A DNA stretch of 17,992 nucleotides from a bacterium (GCA_026418655.1 JAOAAW010000021.1:1-17992); one strand, 5' to 3'; numbered from the stretch's first letter, positions 1 through 7,977 are shown. Notes: generated by a model not told the origin, from the letters alone. Translations and numbers: made by a program.

Positions 1-1
1 T

Positions 2-436
2 TCTTATGCAGATAAACCTCTTATTACAACAAAAACATTAGCATGCCTTCTGAACGAACATCTTAAACATTCTGCTGATATAACAATTGCAACTGCAGTA
101 CTTTCAGATCCTGGAAGTAAGGGAAGGATTGTAAGAATTAACGGAAAATTTGCAGGTGTTGTTGAAGTAAGAGACGCAAATAAAAAAATTTTGAAAATAA
201 AGGAAGTGAACGCTGGATTCCTTGTTTGTGAGTCAAAAACTATTTATAGGGAATTGAGAAAAATTAACAACAATAACGCTGCAAGAGAATATTATTTGAC
301 AGATGTTTATGCTGAATACTTAAAAGATGGGCTTAAAATACATACTGTTGAAATTCCACCTGAAGAAAGCTGCGATATAAATACAGTTGAAGAATTTAAA
401 GGGATTGAGGAATGGATAAAAAAGGTAAAAATATAA
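2..436 (+). CDS. UDP-sugar pyrophosphorylase, GlmU N-domain type (5' end missing)
   Basis: This is the C-terminal 144 residues of a nucleotidyltransferase whose 5' end lies outside the window; the frame is open from base 2. It carries GlmU uridyltransferase signatures: ADKPLI at the left edge (the GDxPLI region), DPGSKGRI (canonical DPxGYGRI), VVEVRDA (canonical IVExKDA), VNAGFLVC (canonical xNxGIYVF), and NNAAREYYLTD (canonical NNAQGEYYLTD). Enzymes of this type join GlcNAc-1-phosphate and UTP to give UDP-GlcNAc in the cytoplasm. The protein stops about 20 residues after the domain boundary (DINTVEEF, where GlmU has GINDRVQL), so the left-handed beta-helix acetyltransferase domain of bifunctional GlmU is absent. 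It overlaps the next gene by 25 bases and heads the UDP-sugar cassette. The substrate could be another hexosamine-1-phosphate; the family is certain but the exact substrate is not. Confidence 0.85.
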   Translation, partial: SYADKPLITTKTLACLLNEHLKHSADITIATAVLSDPGSKGRIVRINGKFAGVVEVRDANKKILKIKEVNAGFLVCESKTIYRELRKINNNNAAREYYLTDVYAEYLKDGLKIHTVEIPPEESCDINTVEEFKGIEEWIKKVKI

Positions 437-1410
437 ATTCAAGAAAAATAAAAGTAGGTATTCTCGGTGGTGGATACTGGGGTAAAAATCTCATAAGGGT
501 TTTCAATGAACTTGGGGTACTTAATGGAATATGTGATCTAAACAATGATTTAATGAAAATTTACAAAGAAAATTATCCCAGTATTTTTCTTACAGATGAC
601 CCGGAAAAGCTTGTCAAAAAAAAGGACATAGACGCTATTGTTATTGCAACACCCGCATCAACTCATTATTCAATTGCAAAAATCGCAATAAGAAATGGAA
701 AACATGTGTTTTGTGAAAAACCACTGGCATTGACAGAAAAAGAAGGAACAGAAATTGTTGAGATGGCCGACAAAAATGGGATTGTACTTATGGTCGGACA
801 CATTTTACATTATCACCCAGCAATCGTAAAACTGAAAGAAATTCTCCAACACAATGTTCTGGGAGAGATTCAATATATTTATTCGCATAGAACTAACATG
901 GGAAGGATAAGGCATGAGGAAAATATACTCTGGAGCTTTGCACCACACGACATTTCTCTTATTCTTTCTATTACAGGGTGTTTACCTATTAACGTATGTG
1001 CCCATGGGGGAATTTTTCTACCACATAATGTTGAGGATGTTACGCTCACATTCCTTACATTTCCCGGAAAAATAAAAGCACATATCTTTGTATCATGGTT
1101 AAATCCTTTTAAGGAACAAAAATTCGTGGTCGTTGGAGACAAAAAAATGGCTGTCTTCGATGATACTGAACCCGATAAAAAACTTGTCCTTTATCAACAT
1201 AAAATCTCATGGAACAATTCGGCTGTACCCGTAATAGAAAAGGCACAGGCAGAAATACTTGAAGTGAAAAAAACAGAGCCTCTAAAAGAAGAAGCAAAAC
1301 ATTTCTTGAAATGTATCAGGGAAGGGAATAGACCGCTCACCGACGGAAGAGAGGGTCTTAATGTGTTAAAAGTTCTTGAGATGGCAGAAATTTCTTTAAG
1401 GAGGAAATAA
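412..1410 (+). CDS. wbpB: Gfo/Idh/MocA oxidoreductase, probable UDP-GlcNAcA 3-dehydrogenase (WbpB/WlbA type)
   Basis: The 332-residue protein is an NAD(P)-dependent sugar dehydrogenase. An N-terminal Rossmann motif GILGGGYWGKN lies at about 16-26, the family EKPL motif at 102-105 (Lys103), and APHD with a probable catalytic His179 follows. These features fit WbpB/WlbA, which oxidises C3 of UDP-N-acetyl-glucosaminuronic acid to a 3-keto sugar. The following acetyltransferase, aminotransferase and 2-epimerase complete the same pathway, which is the main reason for choosing this member of a broad family. The start at 412 has a GAGG just upstream, and no other ATG precedes the Rossmann motif. Its first 25 bases overlap the upstream pyrophosphorylase gene. 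Family is secure; the specific substrate rests on the gene set. Confidence 0.88.
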   Translation: MDKKGKNINSRKIKVGILGGGYWGKNLIRVFNELGVLNGICDLNNDLMKIYKENYPSIFLTDDPEKLVKKKDIDAIVIATPASTHYSIAKIAIRNGKHVFCEKPLALTEKEGTEIVEMADKNGIVLMVGHILHYHPAIVKLKEILQHNVLGEIQYIYSHRTNMGRIRHEENILWSFAPHDISLILSITGCLPINVCAHGGIFLPHNVEDVTLTFLTFPGKIKAHIFVSWLNPFKEQKFVVVGDKKMAVFDDTEPDKKLVLYQHKISWNNSAVPVIEKAQAEILEVKKTEPLKEEAKHFLKCIREGNRPLTDGREGLNVLKVLEMAEISLRRK

Positions 1411-1991
1411 TGATGGATTATTTCGTTCATCATACATCTTTTATTGACGACAATGTGATCATCGGAAAGGGAACAAAAATATGGCATTTTTGCCATATTC
1501 TATCCTTTACTAAAATAGGTGAAAATTGTGTACTTGGCCAGAATGTCATGGTTGGTCCAGATGTTATAATAGGAAATAATTGCAAAATTCAAAATAATGT
1601 ATCAATCTATAAAGGCGTTACACTTGAAGATGATGTATTCTGTGGGCCTTCATGTGTTTTTACCAATGTTATAAACCCAAGAGCTTTCATAGAGAGAAAA
1701 CATGAATTTAAACCTACAGTTGTAAAAAAAGGGGCAACGATTGGTGCCAACGCAACAGTTGTATGCGGAAATATAATCGGTAGATATGCGCTTGTTGGCG
1801 CAGGCGCAGTGATCACAAAAAATGTAGAAGATTACTCTCTTGTTGTCGGCGTTCCTGCGAAACAAATAGGATGGGTCTGTAAATGTGGAACAACTCTTTT
1901 TTTAAAAGATTCAGAATATTTATGCGGATGTTGTGGTAACGTTTATATAATGACATCTGAAAGAAAATTAAAACCTGTAATAGAAAAATAG
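1410..1991 (+). CDS. wbpD: UDP-amino-sugar N-acetyltransferase, WbpD-like, with C-terminal zinc ribbon
   Basis: The 193-residue protein is a left-handed beta-helix acyltransferase. Hexapeptide turns run from about residue 12 to 135 (IIGKGTKIW, IGENCVLGQN, IGNNCKIQNN, IGANATVVCG, LVGAGAVI), ending in VVGVPAKQIGW at 145-155. WbpD uses acetyl-CoA to N-acetylate the 3-amino group of UDP-GlcNAc3NA. The IWHFCH segment (24-29) matches the conserved IWHF(S/C)H of this subfamily. After GW, cysteines at 157, 159, 172, 174 and 175 form a small zinc-ribbon-like tail, also common in the subfamily. A strong AAGGAGG lies at 1398-1404. The stop of the upstream gene overlaps this start (TAATG). A second ATG at 1413 is about as well spaced and could be the true start, shortening the protein by one residue. 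Confidence 0.9.
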   Translation: MMDYFVHHTSFIDDNVIIGKGTKIWHFCHILSFTKIGENCVLGQNVMVGPDVIIGNNCKIQNNVSIYKGVTLEDDVFCGPSCVFTNVINPRAFIERKHEFKPTVVKKGATIGANATVVCGNIIGRYALVGAGAVITKNVEDYSLVVGVPAKQIGWVCKCGTTLFLKDSEYLCGCCGNVYIMTSERKLKPVIEK

Positions 1992-2001
1992 GAGAATCAT
2001 A

Positions 2002-3141
2002 ATGAACATTCCTATGCTTGATCTAAAAAGACAATATCAATTCATGAAAAAAGATATTGACAATGCAATCAGCAGATGCCTTGACCACCAATTATGGATA
2101 CTCGGTCCTGAAGTTAAGGAATTTGAGCAAAAGTGTGCTGAATTTTTAAATATAAAACATTGCATTGGATGTTCTTCTGGAACAGAGGCAATTGTTCTGG
2201 GATTACGTGCACTTGCCATAAAATGTGGAAAGGAGTTTTTCTCTAAGAACGATGAGATTATTACCACACCGTTTACATTTACTGCAACGGGTGATGCCAT
2301 TTTACGGGCAGGCGCAACACCGGTCTTTGTTGATATTGACCCAATCAACTTTAATATCCGTCCGCAATCAATCTTGGATTATCTACAGTCAAAAGCTGAA
2401 AATAATGCAAAAGGAATCCTACCGGTTCATCTATATGGTACACCGTGTGATATGGACACAATTTCAAAAATTGCACAAAAGTATAATCTCTTTGTCCTTG
2501 AAGATGTTGCTCAGGCATTTGGTGGAACCTGGCAATATACGAAACTCGGGACAATTGGAAATATCAGTGCATTCAGTTTCTTCCCCAGTAAAAATTTAGG
2601 CGGTTTTGGAGACGGTGGAATGGTAACCACAAATGATGATGAGCTTGCAGAAATAGTCAAATTCTTAATCAAACATGGTGGGAAGGATAAGTACAACGTA
2701 GAACATATTGGATATAATGCAAGACTTGATACAATTCAAGCTTCAATTCTGCTTGCAAAACTTAAATATGTTGAAGATTTTAATAATAGAAGAATCGCGA
2801 TAGCAAAAAGATATTCAGAAGAACTTGCGGATATTGAAGAAATTCAACTCCCTCCAATTTTGGAAGGTTGTGTATTTCATCAATATACAATCAGAGTCAA
2901 AAATGGAAAAAGGAATAAACTTCAGGAATTTCTCAAAGAAAAAATGATTGCAACGATGATTTATTACCCACTGTGTCTTCACAAAATGAAGGTCTTTGAA
3001 GGCAAATCCAGGGTTTCAGAAAAACCAGTAGAGGCCGAAAGAGCTTCTCAGGAGGTCTTAAGTCTGCCGATAGAACCTTTAATGACACTCGAGGAACAGA
3101 GTTATATCATAAAATCAATCAGAAGATTTTTCAAAAAATGA
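2002..3141 (+). CDS. wbpE: DegT/DnrJ/EryC1 aminotransferase, WbpE-like
   Basis: The 379-residue PLP enzyme carries the family marks in order: SSGTEAI at 58-64 (phosphate binding), TPFTFTAT near 89-96, EDVAQAFGG at 167-175 (Asp168 for the pyridine nitrogen), and FSFFPSKNLGGFGDGG, with Lys197 as the Schiff-base lysine. WbpE transfers an amino group from glutamate to the 3-keto sugar made by WbpB, giving UDP-GlcNAc3NA for the adjacent acetyltransferase. The gene begins 10 bases after the wbpD-like stop with AGGAG upstream, and its TGA overlaps the next ATG as ATGA at 3138-3141. Members of this family act on many keto-sugars; assignment to the C3 aminotransferase relies on position between the WbpD and WbpI homologues. 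Confidence 0.9.
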   Translation: MNIPMLDLKRQYQFMKKDIDNAISRCLDHQLWILGPEVKEFEQKCAEFLNIKHCIGCSSGTEAIVLGLRALAIKCGKEFFSKNDEIITTPFTFTATGDAILRAGATPVFVDIDPINFNIRPQSILDYLQSKAENNAKGILPVHLYGTPCDMDTISKIAQKYNLFVLEDVAQAFGGTWQYTKLGTIGNISAFSFFPSKNLGGFGDGGMVTTNDDELAEIVKFLIKHGGKDKYNVEHIGYNARLDTIQASILLAKLKYVEDFNNRRIAIAKRYSEELADIEEIQLPPILEGCVFHQYTIRVKNGKRNKLQEFLKEKMIATMIYYPLCLHKMKVFEGKSRVSEKPVEAERASQEVLSLPIEPLMTLEEQSYIIKSIRRFFKK

Positions 3142-4247
3142 GAACGACCAAGTTGGTTTCTATTGTTGGTGCGCGGCCACAATTTATCAAACTTGCCGCT
3201 CTGGCAAAAAAAATGTCTTGTTGTCCCTTCAGTAGACAACTTTCACATATAATAATTCACACAGGCCAACATTACGATTATGAAATGTCAAAAATATTCT
3301 TTCAGGAACTAAATCTACCAAAACCTGATTATCATCTTGGTATAGGATCGCATTCGCCATCAAAGCAAATAGGGAAAATGATGGAAGCGATAGAGCATGT
3401 TTTAGAAAAAGAAAAACCAGATATCGTCATGGTTTACGGGGATACGAATACCACACTTGCAGGTGCTATATCCGCCGTTCATTCCGGAATTCCAGTTGTC
3501 CACATAGAAGCTGGTCTCAGAAGTTTCAAAATGGATATGCCGGAAGAAATTAATAGGATTATCACAGATAGAATTTCTACCCTATTGTTTTGTCCAACAA
3601 AAGATGCTGTTAGAAATTTAAAAAAAGAAGGAAAAATAAAAAATGTCTATTTTGTTGGCGATGTTATGTATGATGTTTTTTTGAAATCTCAAAATTATCT
3701 GTGGAACAGGCATATCCTCGATGATCTTGGCCTTACACCCAAGAATTACTTGCTTTTAACTATCCACCGCAGAGAAAATTTACTCAAGATTAATAATGTC
3801 ATAAATATCCTTGAAAATCTGAATAGGTTAAAAGAAAAAACTATCTTTCCCATCCATCCAGGTACGAAAAAAACACTTGAACAAAATGGGTGCGATATAG
3901 CAAAATTCACAAACATTGTTATGATAAAACCGATTGGATACCTCGACATGCTTTATCTTGAAAAAAACGCACGAAAGATCATCACTGATAGTGGTGGGGT
4001 GCAAAAAGAAGCTTTCTGGAATAGAATTCCCTGTGTGGTATTGAGAAGTGAAACAGAATGGAAAGAATTGCTAAAATATGGATATCTGAATCTTGTGGGT
4101 AATGATTCCAAGAAACTACTTGATGCGATAAACAAACCTGTCAGGAGAAAGAAATTTCGTAGCATTTTTGGAAATGGTAATGCCTCTGGCAGGATATTGC
4201 ACATAATAAACCACTGGGCAAAAATCAACAGAGCCACGTCCTTGTGA
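3138..4247 (+). CDS. wbpI: UDP-GlcNAc 2-epimerase family, probable UDP-GlcNAc3NAcA 2-epimerase (WbpI type)
   Basis: The 369-residue protein has the full set of non-hydrolysing UDP-GlcNAc 2-epimerase motifs: GARPQFIKLAAL at 11-22, HTGQHYD at 41-47, GDTNTTLAGA at 101-110 (Asp102), HIEAGLRS at 122-129 (Glu124), MPEEINR at 134-140, HRREN at 210-214, IHPGT, and DSGGVQKEA. These enzymes invert C2 of a UDP-HexNAc. As the last gene of a WbpB-D-E-I series it should convert UDP-2,3-diacetamido-glucuronic acid to the manno form. The alternative is plain UDP-GlcNAc to UDP-ManNAc (WecB/MnaA). It starts in an ATGA overlap with the aminotransferase gene and ends with tandem in-frame stops (TGA TAA, 4245-4250). 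Confidence 0.88.
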   Translation: MRTTKLVSIVGARPQFIKLAALAKKMSCCPFSRQLSHIIIHTGQHYDYEMSKIFFQELNLPKPDYHLGIGSHSPSKQIGKMMEAIEHVLEKEKPDIVMVYGDTNTTLAGAISAVHSGIPVVHIEAGLRSFKMDMPEEINRIITDRISTLLFCPTKDAVRNLKKEGKIKNVYFVGDVMYDVFLKSQNYLWNRHILDDLGLTPKNYLLLTIHRRENLLKINNVINILENLNRLKEKTIFPIHPGTKKTLEQNGCDIAKFTNIVMIKPIGYLDMLYLEKNARKIITDSGGVQKEAFWNRIPCVVLRSETEWKELLKYGYLNLVGNDSKKLLDAINKPVRRKKFRSIFGNGNASGRILHIINHWAKINRATSL

Positions 4248-4288
4248 TAAAATAATTTTAACCGTTTTGGTACTCTCAGCGAACTATC
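4248..4288. other. 41-base gap between the two sugar-nucleotide modules
   Basis: This is the only real intergenic space in the left operon. It is AT-rich in its first half, begins with the second of two tandem stop codons, and has no recognisable Shine-Dalgarno sequence before the ATG at 4289 (the frame is closed upstream by TAA at 4259-4261). No hairpin-plus-T-run terminator is visible. It may mark a junction where two gene modules were joined, or hold a weak internal promoter, but no clear one was found. Confidence 0.4.
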
Positions 4289-5269
4289 ATGGTGATAAAA
4301 AACAAGAAATTCTTTATAACAGGTGGTGCCGGTTTTATCGGCGTAAATCTTATTAAAAAAATAATAGATGAAAACAAAATTGTTATATATGACAATTTCT
4401 CACGAAACGCACTTAAAAAATCTGGGTTGGAAAATCACCCGAACCTTCAGGTTTGCAAGGGAGATATTCTTGATATTGAATGTCTAAAGAATAACATTCC
4501 GAGTGATGTAGACTTTATTTTGCATATGGCGGCAATCGCAGGAGTTGATACAGTAATCACAAACCCAACAAAAACTATGGAAGTTAATATGATAGGAACA
4601 TATAATATTTTAAAAGCGATAGAAACACTCAACCTAACAAGAAAAATTAAAAAATTTATAAATTTTTCTACAAGTGAGGTTTTTGGTATGAACGCAATCA
4701 GGGTAGAAGAAAAGTCAGTCACAAATCTTCAACCGGTTGGTGAAGCAAGATGGACCTATGCTGTAAGCAAATTGGCGGCTGAACATCTAACCCACAGCTA
4801 TTTTAAACAATTCGGACTAAAAGCGACCACAATCAGACCTTTCAATATATATGGTCCCGGCCAAATTGGAGAAGGCGCCATCCATCATTTCGTAATCCGT
4901 GCAATCAAAAATGAACCTCTTTTGATCCATGGTGAAGGCGATCAAATAAGATCCTGGTGTTATATTGAAGATATGGTCAATGGAATAATCCTATGCATAA
5001 AAAAAGAAGAAGCAACAGGAGAAATTTTTAACATTGGGAACCCGAAAGGAACTATAACTATTTTATCGCTCGCAGAAAAAATTATTCAAATTGCTGGTTC
5101 AACTTCCAAAATAGTCCATGTTCCACGTACCTATGTAGATGTAGAATTCCGTATACCGAACATAAATAAAGCCAGAGAAGTATTGGGGTTTGAACCAAAG
5201 GTGGATTTGAATGAAGGTATCAAACAAACAATTAACTGGTACAGAAAAAAACTGTCAGATGAAGAATAA
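4289..5269 (+). CDS. NAD-dependent epimerase/dehydratase/decarboxylase (SDR), ArnA-dehydrogenase-like
   Basis: The 326-residue extended SDR acts on nucleotide sugars. It has TGGAGFIG at 11-18 (NAD binding), STSEVFGM at 127-134, RWTYAVSK at 154-161 with the Tyr157/Lys161 catalytic pair, RPFNIYGPGQ, DQIRSWCYIEDM, and DVEFRIP at 284-290. The Thr-Ser-Glu triad (128-130) is not the SSSAVYG of GalE or the STDEVYG of RmlB. It occurs in ArnA and UDP-xylose synthase decarboxylases and in GDP-mannose 4,6-dehydratase. RWxYxVSK, IGNP and DVExR (Arg288, aligning with ArnA Arg619 from memory) look most like the ArnA decarboxylase domain. A 4-keto product would suit the aminotransferase that follows, whose start lies inside this gene (11-base overlap). 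The start lacks a visible ribosome site, but no other start fits. The exact reaction is undecided. Confidence 0.85.
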   Translation: MVIKNKKFFITGGAGFIGVNLIKKIIDENKIVIYDNFSRNALKKSGLENHPNLQVCKGDILDIECLKNNIPSDVDFILHMAAIAGVDTVITNPTKTMEVNMIGTYNILKAIETLNLTRKIKKFINFSTSEVFGMNAIRVEEKSVTNLQPVGEARWTYAVSKLAAEHLTHSYFKQFGLKATTIRPFNIYGPGQIGEGAIHHFVIRAIKNEPLLIHGEGDQIRSWCYIEDMVNGIILCIKKEEATGEIFNIGNPKGTITILSLAEKIIQIAGSTSKIVHVPRTYVDVEFRIPNINKAREVLGFEPKVDLNEGIKQTINWYRKKLSDEE

Positions 5270-6380
5270 GACCGAAATCAGACTTTCCAAACCGTCTATA
5301 AAAAACAAAAGGAAAATTATTTCTCTTTTTGATGAAATATTAAATAATGGATATTTAATTCAGGGTAAATATGTATCCCTCTTAGAAAAGCGATTTTGTG
5401 AATTTCTCAGGATTAAAAACGCCGTAGCGGTTAGTTCAGGAACTGCGGCTTTACATCTATCTTTAATAGCATCTGGAGTCAAACATGGCGATGAGGTAAT
5501 CGTCCCAGCCTATACTTTTCCTGCAACTGCAAATGTTGTTGAATTAGTGGGAGCAAAAACAGTAATTGTTGATGTCGACATAGATACTTATAATATAAAC
5601 CCCGTTTTGATTGAAGAAAACATTACAAACAAAACAAAAGCTATAATCGCTGTACACATTTTCGGAAATCCTGCAAACATGAGAGGAATAATGAAAATTG
5701 CCAGAAAGTATGGATTGTATGTCATAGAAGATGCTGCAGGGGCTCTTGGTTCGGAATTTGAAAACAGAAAATGTGGTACGATTGGTCATATTGGTTGTTT
5801 CAGTTTTCATCCAAGAAAACTAATAACCACAGGAGAGGGTGGAATGGTAGTAACAAACAATAGTGATCTCGCAGAAAAAATTCAGATTTTGAGGAACCAT
5901 GGTTTCAAAAAAAATTATCCTAGGCCCGAAATTATGCTTCCGGGTTTCAATTATAGAATGAATGAACTCGAAGCAATAATCGGTATATCTCAGATTGATG
6001 GAATCAAAAACATAATAGAGGAAAGAAGAAAACTTGCAAGGTTCTATATGGAAGCACTCTCAGAAATAAAGCTTATAAAATTCCAGAAAATATTGAAAAA
6101 TTGCAAACATTCGTGGCAGGCATTCATTATACGATTGAAAAATATTGACAACATTGACGAGATTTCAGAAAAAATGAAAAAAAGAGGCGTTGAAATAACC
6201 TTCGGAACTTATGCAATCCATCTTCTTAGCTACTACGCTAAAAAATATCAACTTAAGCCTTCGGATTTTCCAAATGCAGCGAGTCTCTATAAAAGCGCTA
6301 TCGCTATTCCGTTCTATAATGGCATAAGCAAAGAAGATATAAAGCGAGTGGTAGAATCCTTAAAGGAAATCTTATTATGA
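5259..6380 (+). CDS. DegT/DnrJ/EryC1 sugar aminotransferase (second copy type)
   Basis: The 373-residue PLP enzyme has SSGTAALHLS at 59-68, PAYTFPATANVVE at 83-95, VIEDAAGALG at 155-164 (Asp158), and FHPRKLITTGEGG at 183-195 with Lys187 as the Schiff-base lysine. It is a typical 4-keto-sugar aminotransferase (ArnB/PseC/VioA class) and clearly a different subtype from the WbpE-like gene upstream. The ATG at 5259 is chosen because family homology begins here (IRLSKPSI). An in-frame ATG at 5211 would add 16 unrelated residues read through the upstream gene. It probably aminates the product of the SDR gene it overlaps, and its stop overlaps the acyltransferase start as ATGA. Confidence 0.88.
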   Translation: MKNKTEIRLSKPSIKNKRKIISLFDEILNNGYLIQGKYVSLLEKRFCEFLRIKNAVAVSSGTAALHLSLIASGVKHGDEVIVPAYTFPATANVVELVGAKTVIVDVDIDTYNINPVLIEENITNKTKAIIAVHIFGNPANMRGIMKIARKYGLYVIEDAAGALGSEFENRKCGTIGHIGCFSFHPRKLITTGEGGMVVTNNSDLAEKIQILRNHGFKKNYPRPEIMLPGFNYRMNELEAIIGISQIDGIKNIIEERRKLARFYMEALSEIKLIKFQKILKNCKHSWQAFIIRLKNIDNIDEISEKMKKRGVEITFGTYAIHLLSYYAKKYQLKPSDFPNAASLYKSAIAIPFYNGISKEDIKRVVESLKEILL

Positions 6381-6919
6381 GGTTTGATTCAGGGCGAATT
6401 TACAAAAGTCACGGAAAAGGGAACTTTCGAAAGAACGAATTCAAACACCTTGGTAAAAATGTGGTTTTTGAAAGAGGTGTTCTTGTTTTCCATCCTGAAA
6501 ACATAGAGATTGGAAATAATGTTTACATTGGACATAATACAATTTTAAAAGGATACTATAAAAATTTAATGATCATCGGTGACCATACATGGATAGGACA
6601 GCAGTGCTTTCTTCATAGTGCAGGAAATCTTACTATAGGCAAAGGTGTAGGTATCGGACCTGGTGTTATTATATTAACTTCTGAACACGATGCATCAAAT
6701 ATTGATATTCCTGTATGTTTTGAACCATTAAAACTTGAACGAGTGATAATAAAAGATGGAGCTGATATAGGAGCAGGTTCAATCATTCTTCCGGGTATAA
6801 TAATTGGGAAAGGTGCGATCATAGGAGCAGGTTCGGTTGTAACGCACGATGTTCCGGATTATGAAATTTGGATAGGTGTTCCTGCAAGAAAACTTAAGAC
6901 CAGAAAGGTTCATCCATGA
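6377..6919 (+). CDS. Hexapeptide-repeat acyltransferase (WbbJ/maltose acetyltransferase-like)
   Basis: The 180-residue protein is a left-handed beta-helix transferase. Hexapeptide turns include IEIGNNVYIGHN (43-54), IGDHTWIG (67-74), LTIGKGVGIGPG (85-96), IKDGADIGAG (125-134) and IGKGAIIGAG (143-152), closing with IGVPARKL at 166-173. TSEHD at 101-105 supplies the usual catalytic His104 with an external loop after it, as in the xenobiotic/maltose O-acetyltransferase group. Substrates in this group vary. Directly after an SDR and an aminotransferase, N-acetylation of a freshly made amino sugar is the simplest role, though O-acetylation of a glycan is possible. It is linked by ATGA overlaps on both sides (6377 and 6916). 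Confidence 0.85.
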   Translation: MRFDSGRIYKSHGKGNFRKNEFKHLGKNVVFERGVLVFHPENIEIGNNVYIGHNTILKGYYKNLMIIGDHTWIGQQCFLHSAGNLTIGKGVGIGPGVIILTSEHDASNIDIPVCFEPLKLERVIIKDGADIGAGSIILPGIIIGKGAIIGAGSVVTHDVPDYEIWIGVPARKLKTRKVHP

Positions 6920-7977
6920 AGGTACTACATCTACCTGTCAATGTTGCCTCAATTCCATATCATACTGTTAAAGGACTCAGGCAGATTGGAGTGGATGCAA
7001 AAGGATTGATATTTGGCGAAAAAACCTGCCAAACATCAGATGGATTGGTAGTTATTCCTTTTGTAGATAAAAATAATTTTAAAAAAATGCAGGCGAAAAT
7101 GTTGTTTTCATCATTTTTTTTTAGGATGGTCAAATGGGCCGATGTAATTCACTGGTATTTTGGTAGTTCAATATTACCACTCAACATTGACATAGGCTAT
7201 ATCAAATTATTAAATAAGCCTGCTGTAGTGGAATGGCTTGGTTCGGACATAAGAAATTATGAAATTGAATTCAAAGATAACCCGTACTACAAAAGAACGT
7301 TTCTTTGCACTGTTTCTCTGAAACAGCCCACAAAATCATTCAAAAAACAACTAAAATTTGCACGCGCCGGCTTTATTACTCTTGTTCCACCGTGCATGCT
7401 GCAATACGTTGATAAAACCATCTGGAATGATATTCACATTATAAGACAAAGAATAATGGTGTCTGATTATGAACCATTATATCCTGAATCAAAACAATCG
7501 TGCCCTATAATTGTACATGCACCAACGAAACCTGATTTGAAGGGTACACCAACAATACTCAATACAATTGAAAAGTTAAAAAAAGAGTATAAATTTGTAT
7601 TTCACCTCGTTCAAAACGTATCCCATAATGAAACACTTGATTTTATTAAAAAAGCAGATATCTTTGTTGACCAAATAATAATCGGTTCTCATGGCATGGC
7701 AGCCCTTGAAGCAATGGCATACGGCAAACCTGTTGTGTGTTATATTAAACCCTCCTTAATCCCCACATATCCACCGGATATTCCAATAGTGAATGCAAAT
7801 CCTGATAATCTTTTAGAGGTTTTGAAAAGTTTGATTTTAGATAGTAATTTGAGATACGAAATTGGTAAAAAAAGCAGGGATTATGTTGAAAAATATCATG
7901 ATGCAATAAAACTGGCTGGTGAACTTAAGAAAATTTACGCCGACGTAATTAAAAAAAGAAGAAAGGTTATTAATTAA
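6916..7977 (+). CDS. Glycosyltransferase, GT4-like (GT-B fold)
   Basis: The 353-residue protein opens with MKVLHLPVNVASIPYH, an N-terminal GT-B strand followed by a glycine-containing loop. It has VVEWLGSDIRN at 104-114 (the HGSDxR acceptor-side motif) and GSHGMAALEAMAYGKPVV at 257-274, the EX7E-like nucleotide-sugar binding region of GT4 enzymes. No signal peptide is visible; these enzymes act at the inner face of the cytoplasmic membrane. It closes the + strand sugar operon, so its donor may be the amino sugar made by the three genes before it. Translation starts in an ATGA overlap. It ends four bases from the stop of a convergent glycosyltransferase gene. Donor and acceptor cannot be read from the sequence. 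Confidence 0.85.
   Translation: MKVLHLPVNVASIPYHTVKGLRQIGVDAKGLIFGEKTCQTSDGLVVIPFVDKNNFKKMQAKMLFSSFFFRMVKWADVIHWYFGSSILPLNIDIGYIKLLNKPAVVEWLGSDIRNYEIEFKDNPYYKRTFLCTVSLKQPTKSFKKQLKFARAGFITLVPPCMLQYVDKTIWNDIHIIRQRIMVSDYEPLYPESKQSCPIIVHAPTKPDLKGTPTILNTIEKLKKEYKFVFHLVQNVSHNETLDFIKKADIFVDQIIIGSHGMAALEAMAYGKPVVCYIKPSLIPTYPPDIPIVNANPDNLLEVLKSLILDSNLRYEIGKKSRDYVEKYHDAIKLAGELKKIYADVIKKRRKVIN

Noticed and set aside
191..436. An independent 81-residue protein starting at TTG 191
   Set aside because: The frame is open to the left edge and the upstream residues continue GlmU homology (DKPLI, DPGSKGRI, VVEVRDA), so it is the tail of one larger gene.
2225..2599. 124-residue overlapping + strand frame inside the WbpE-like gene
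   Set aside because: No recognisable domain, low-complexity shadow composition, fully inside a strongly supported aminotransferase gene.
5211..5258. Earlier ATG start for the second aminotransferase
   Set aside because: It adds 16 residues unlike the family that are read through the upstream SDR gene. The ATG at 5259 fits homology better.
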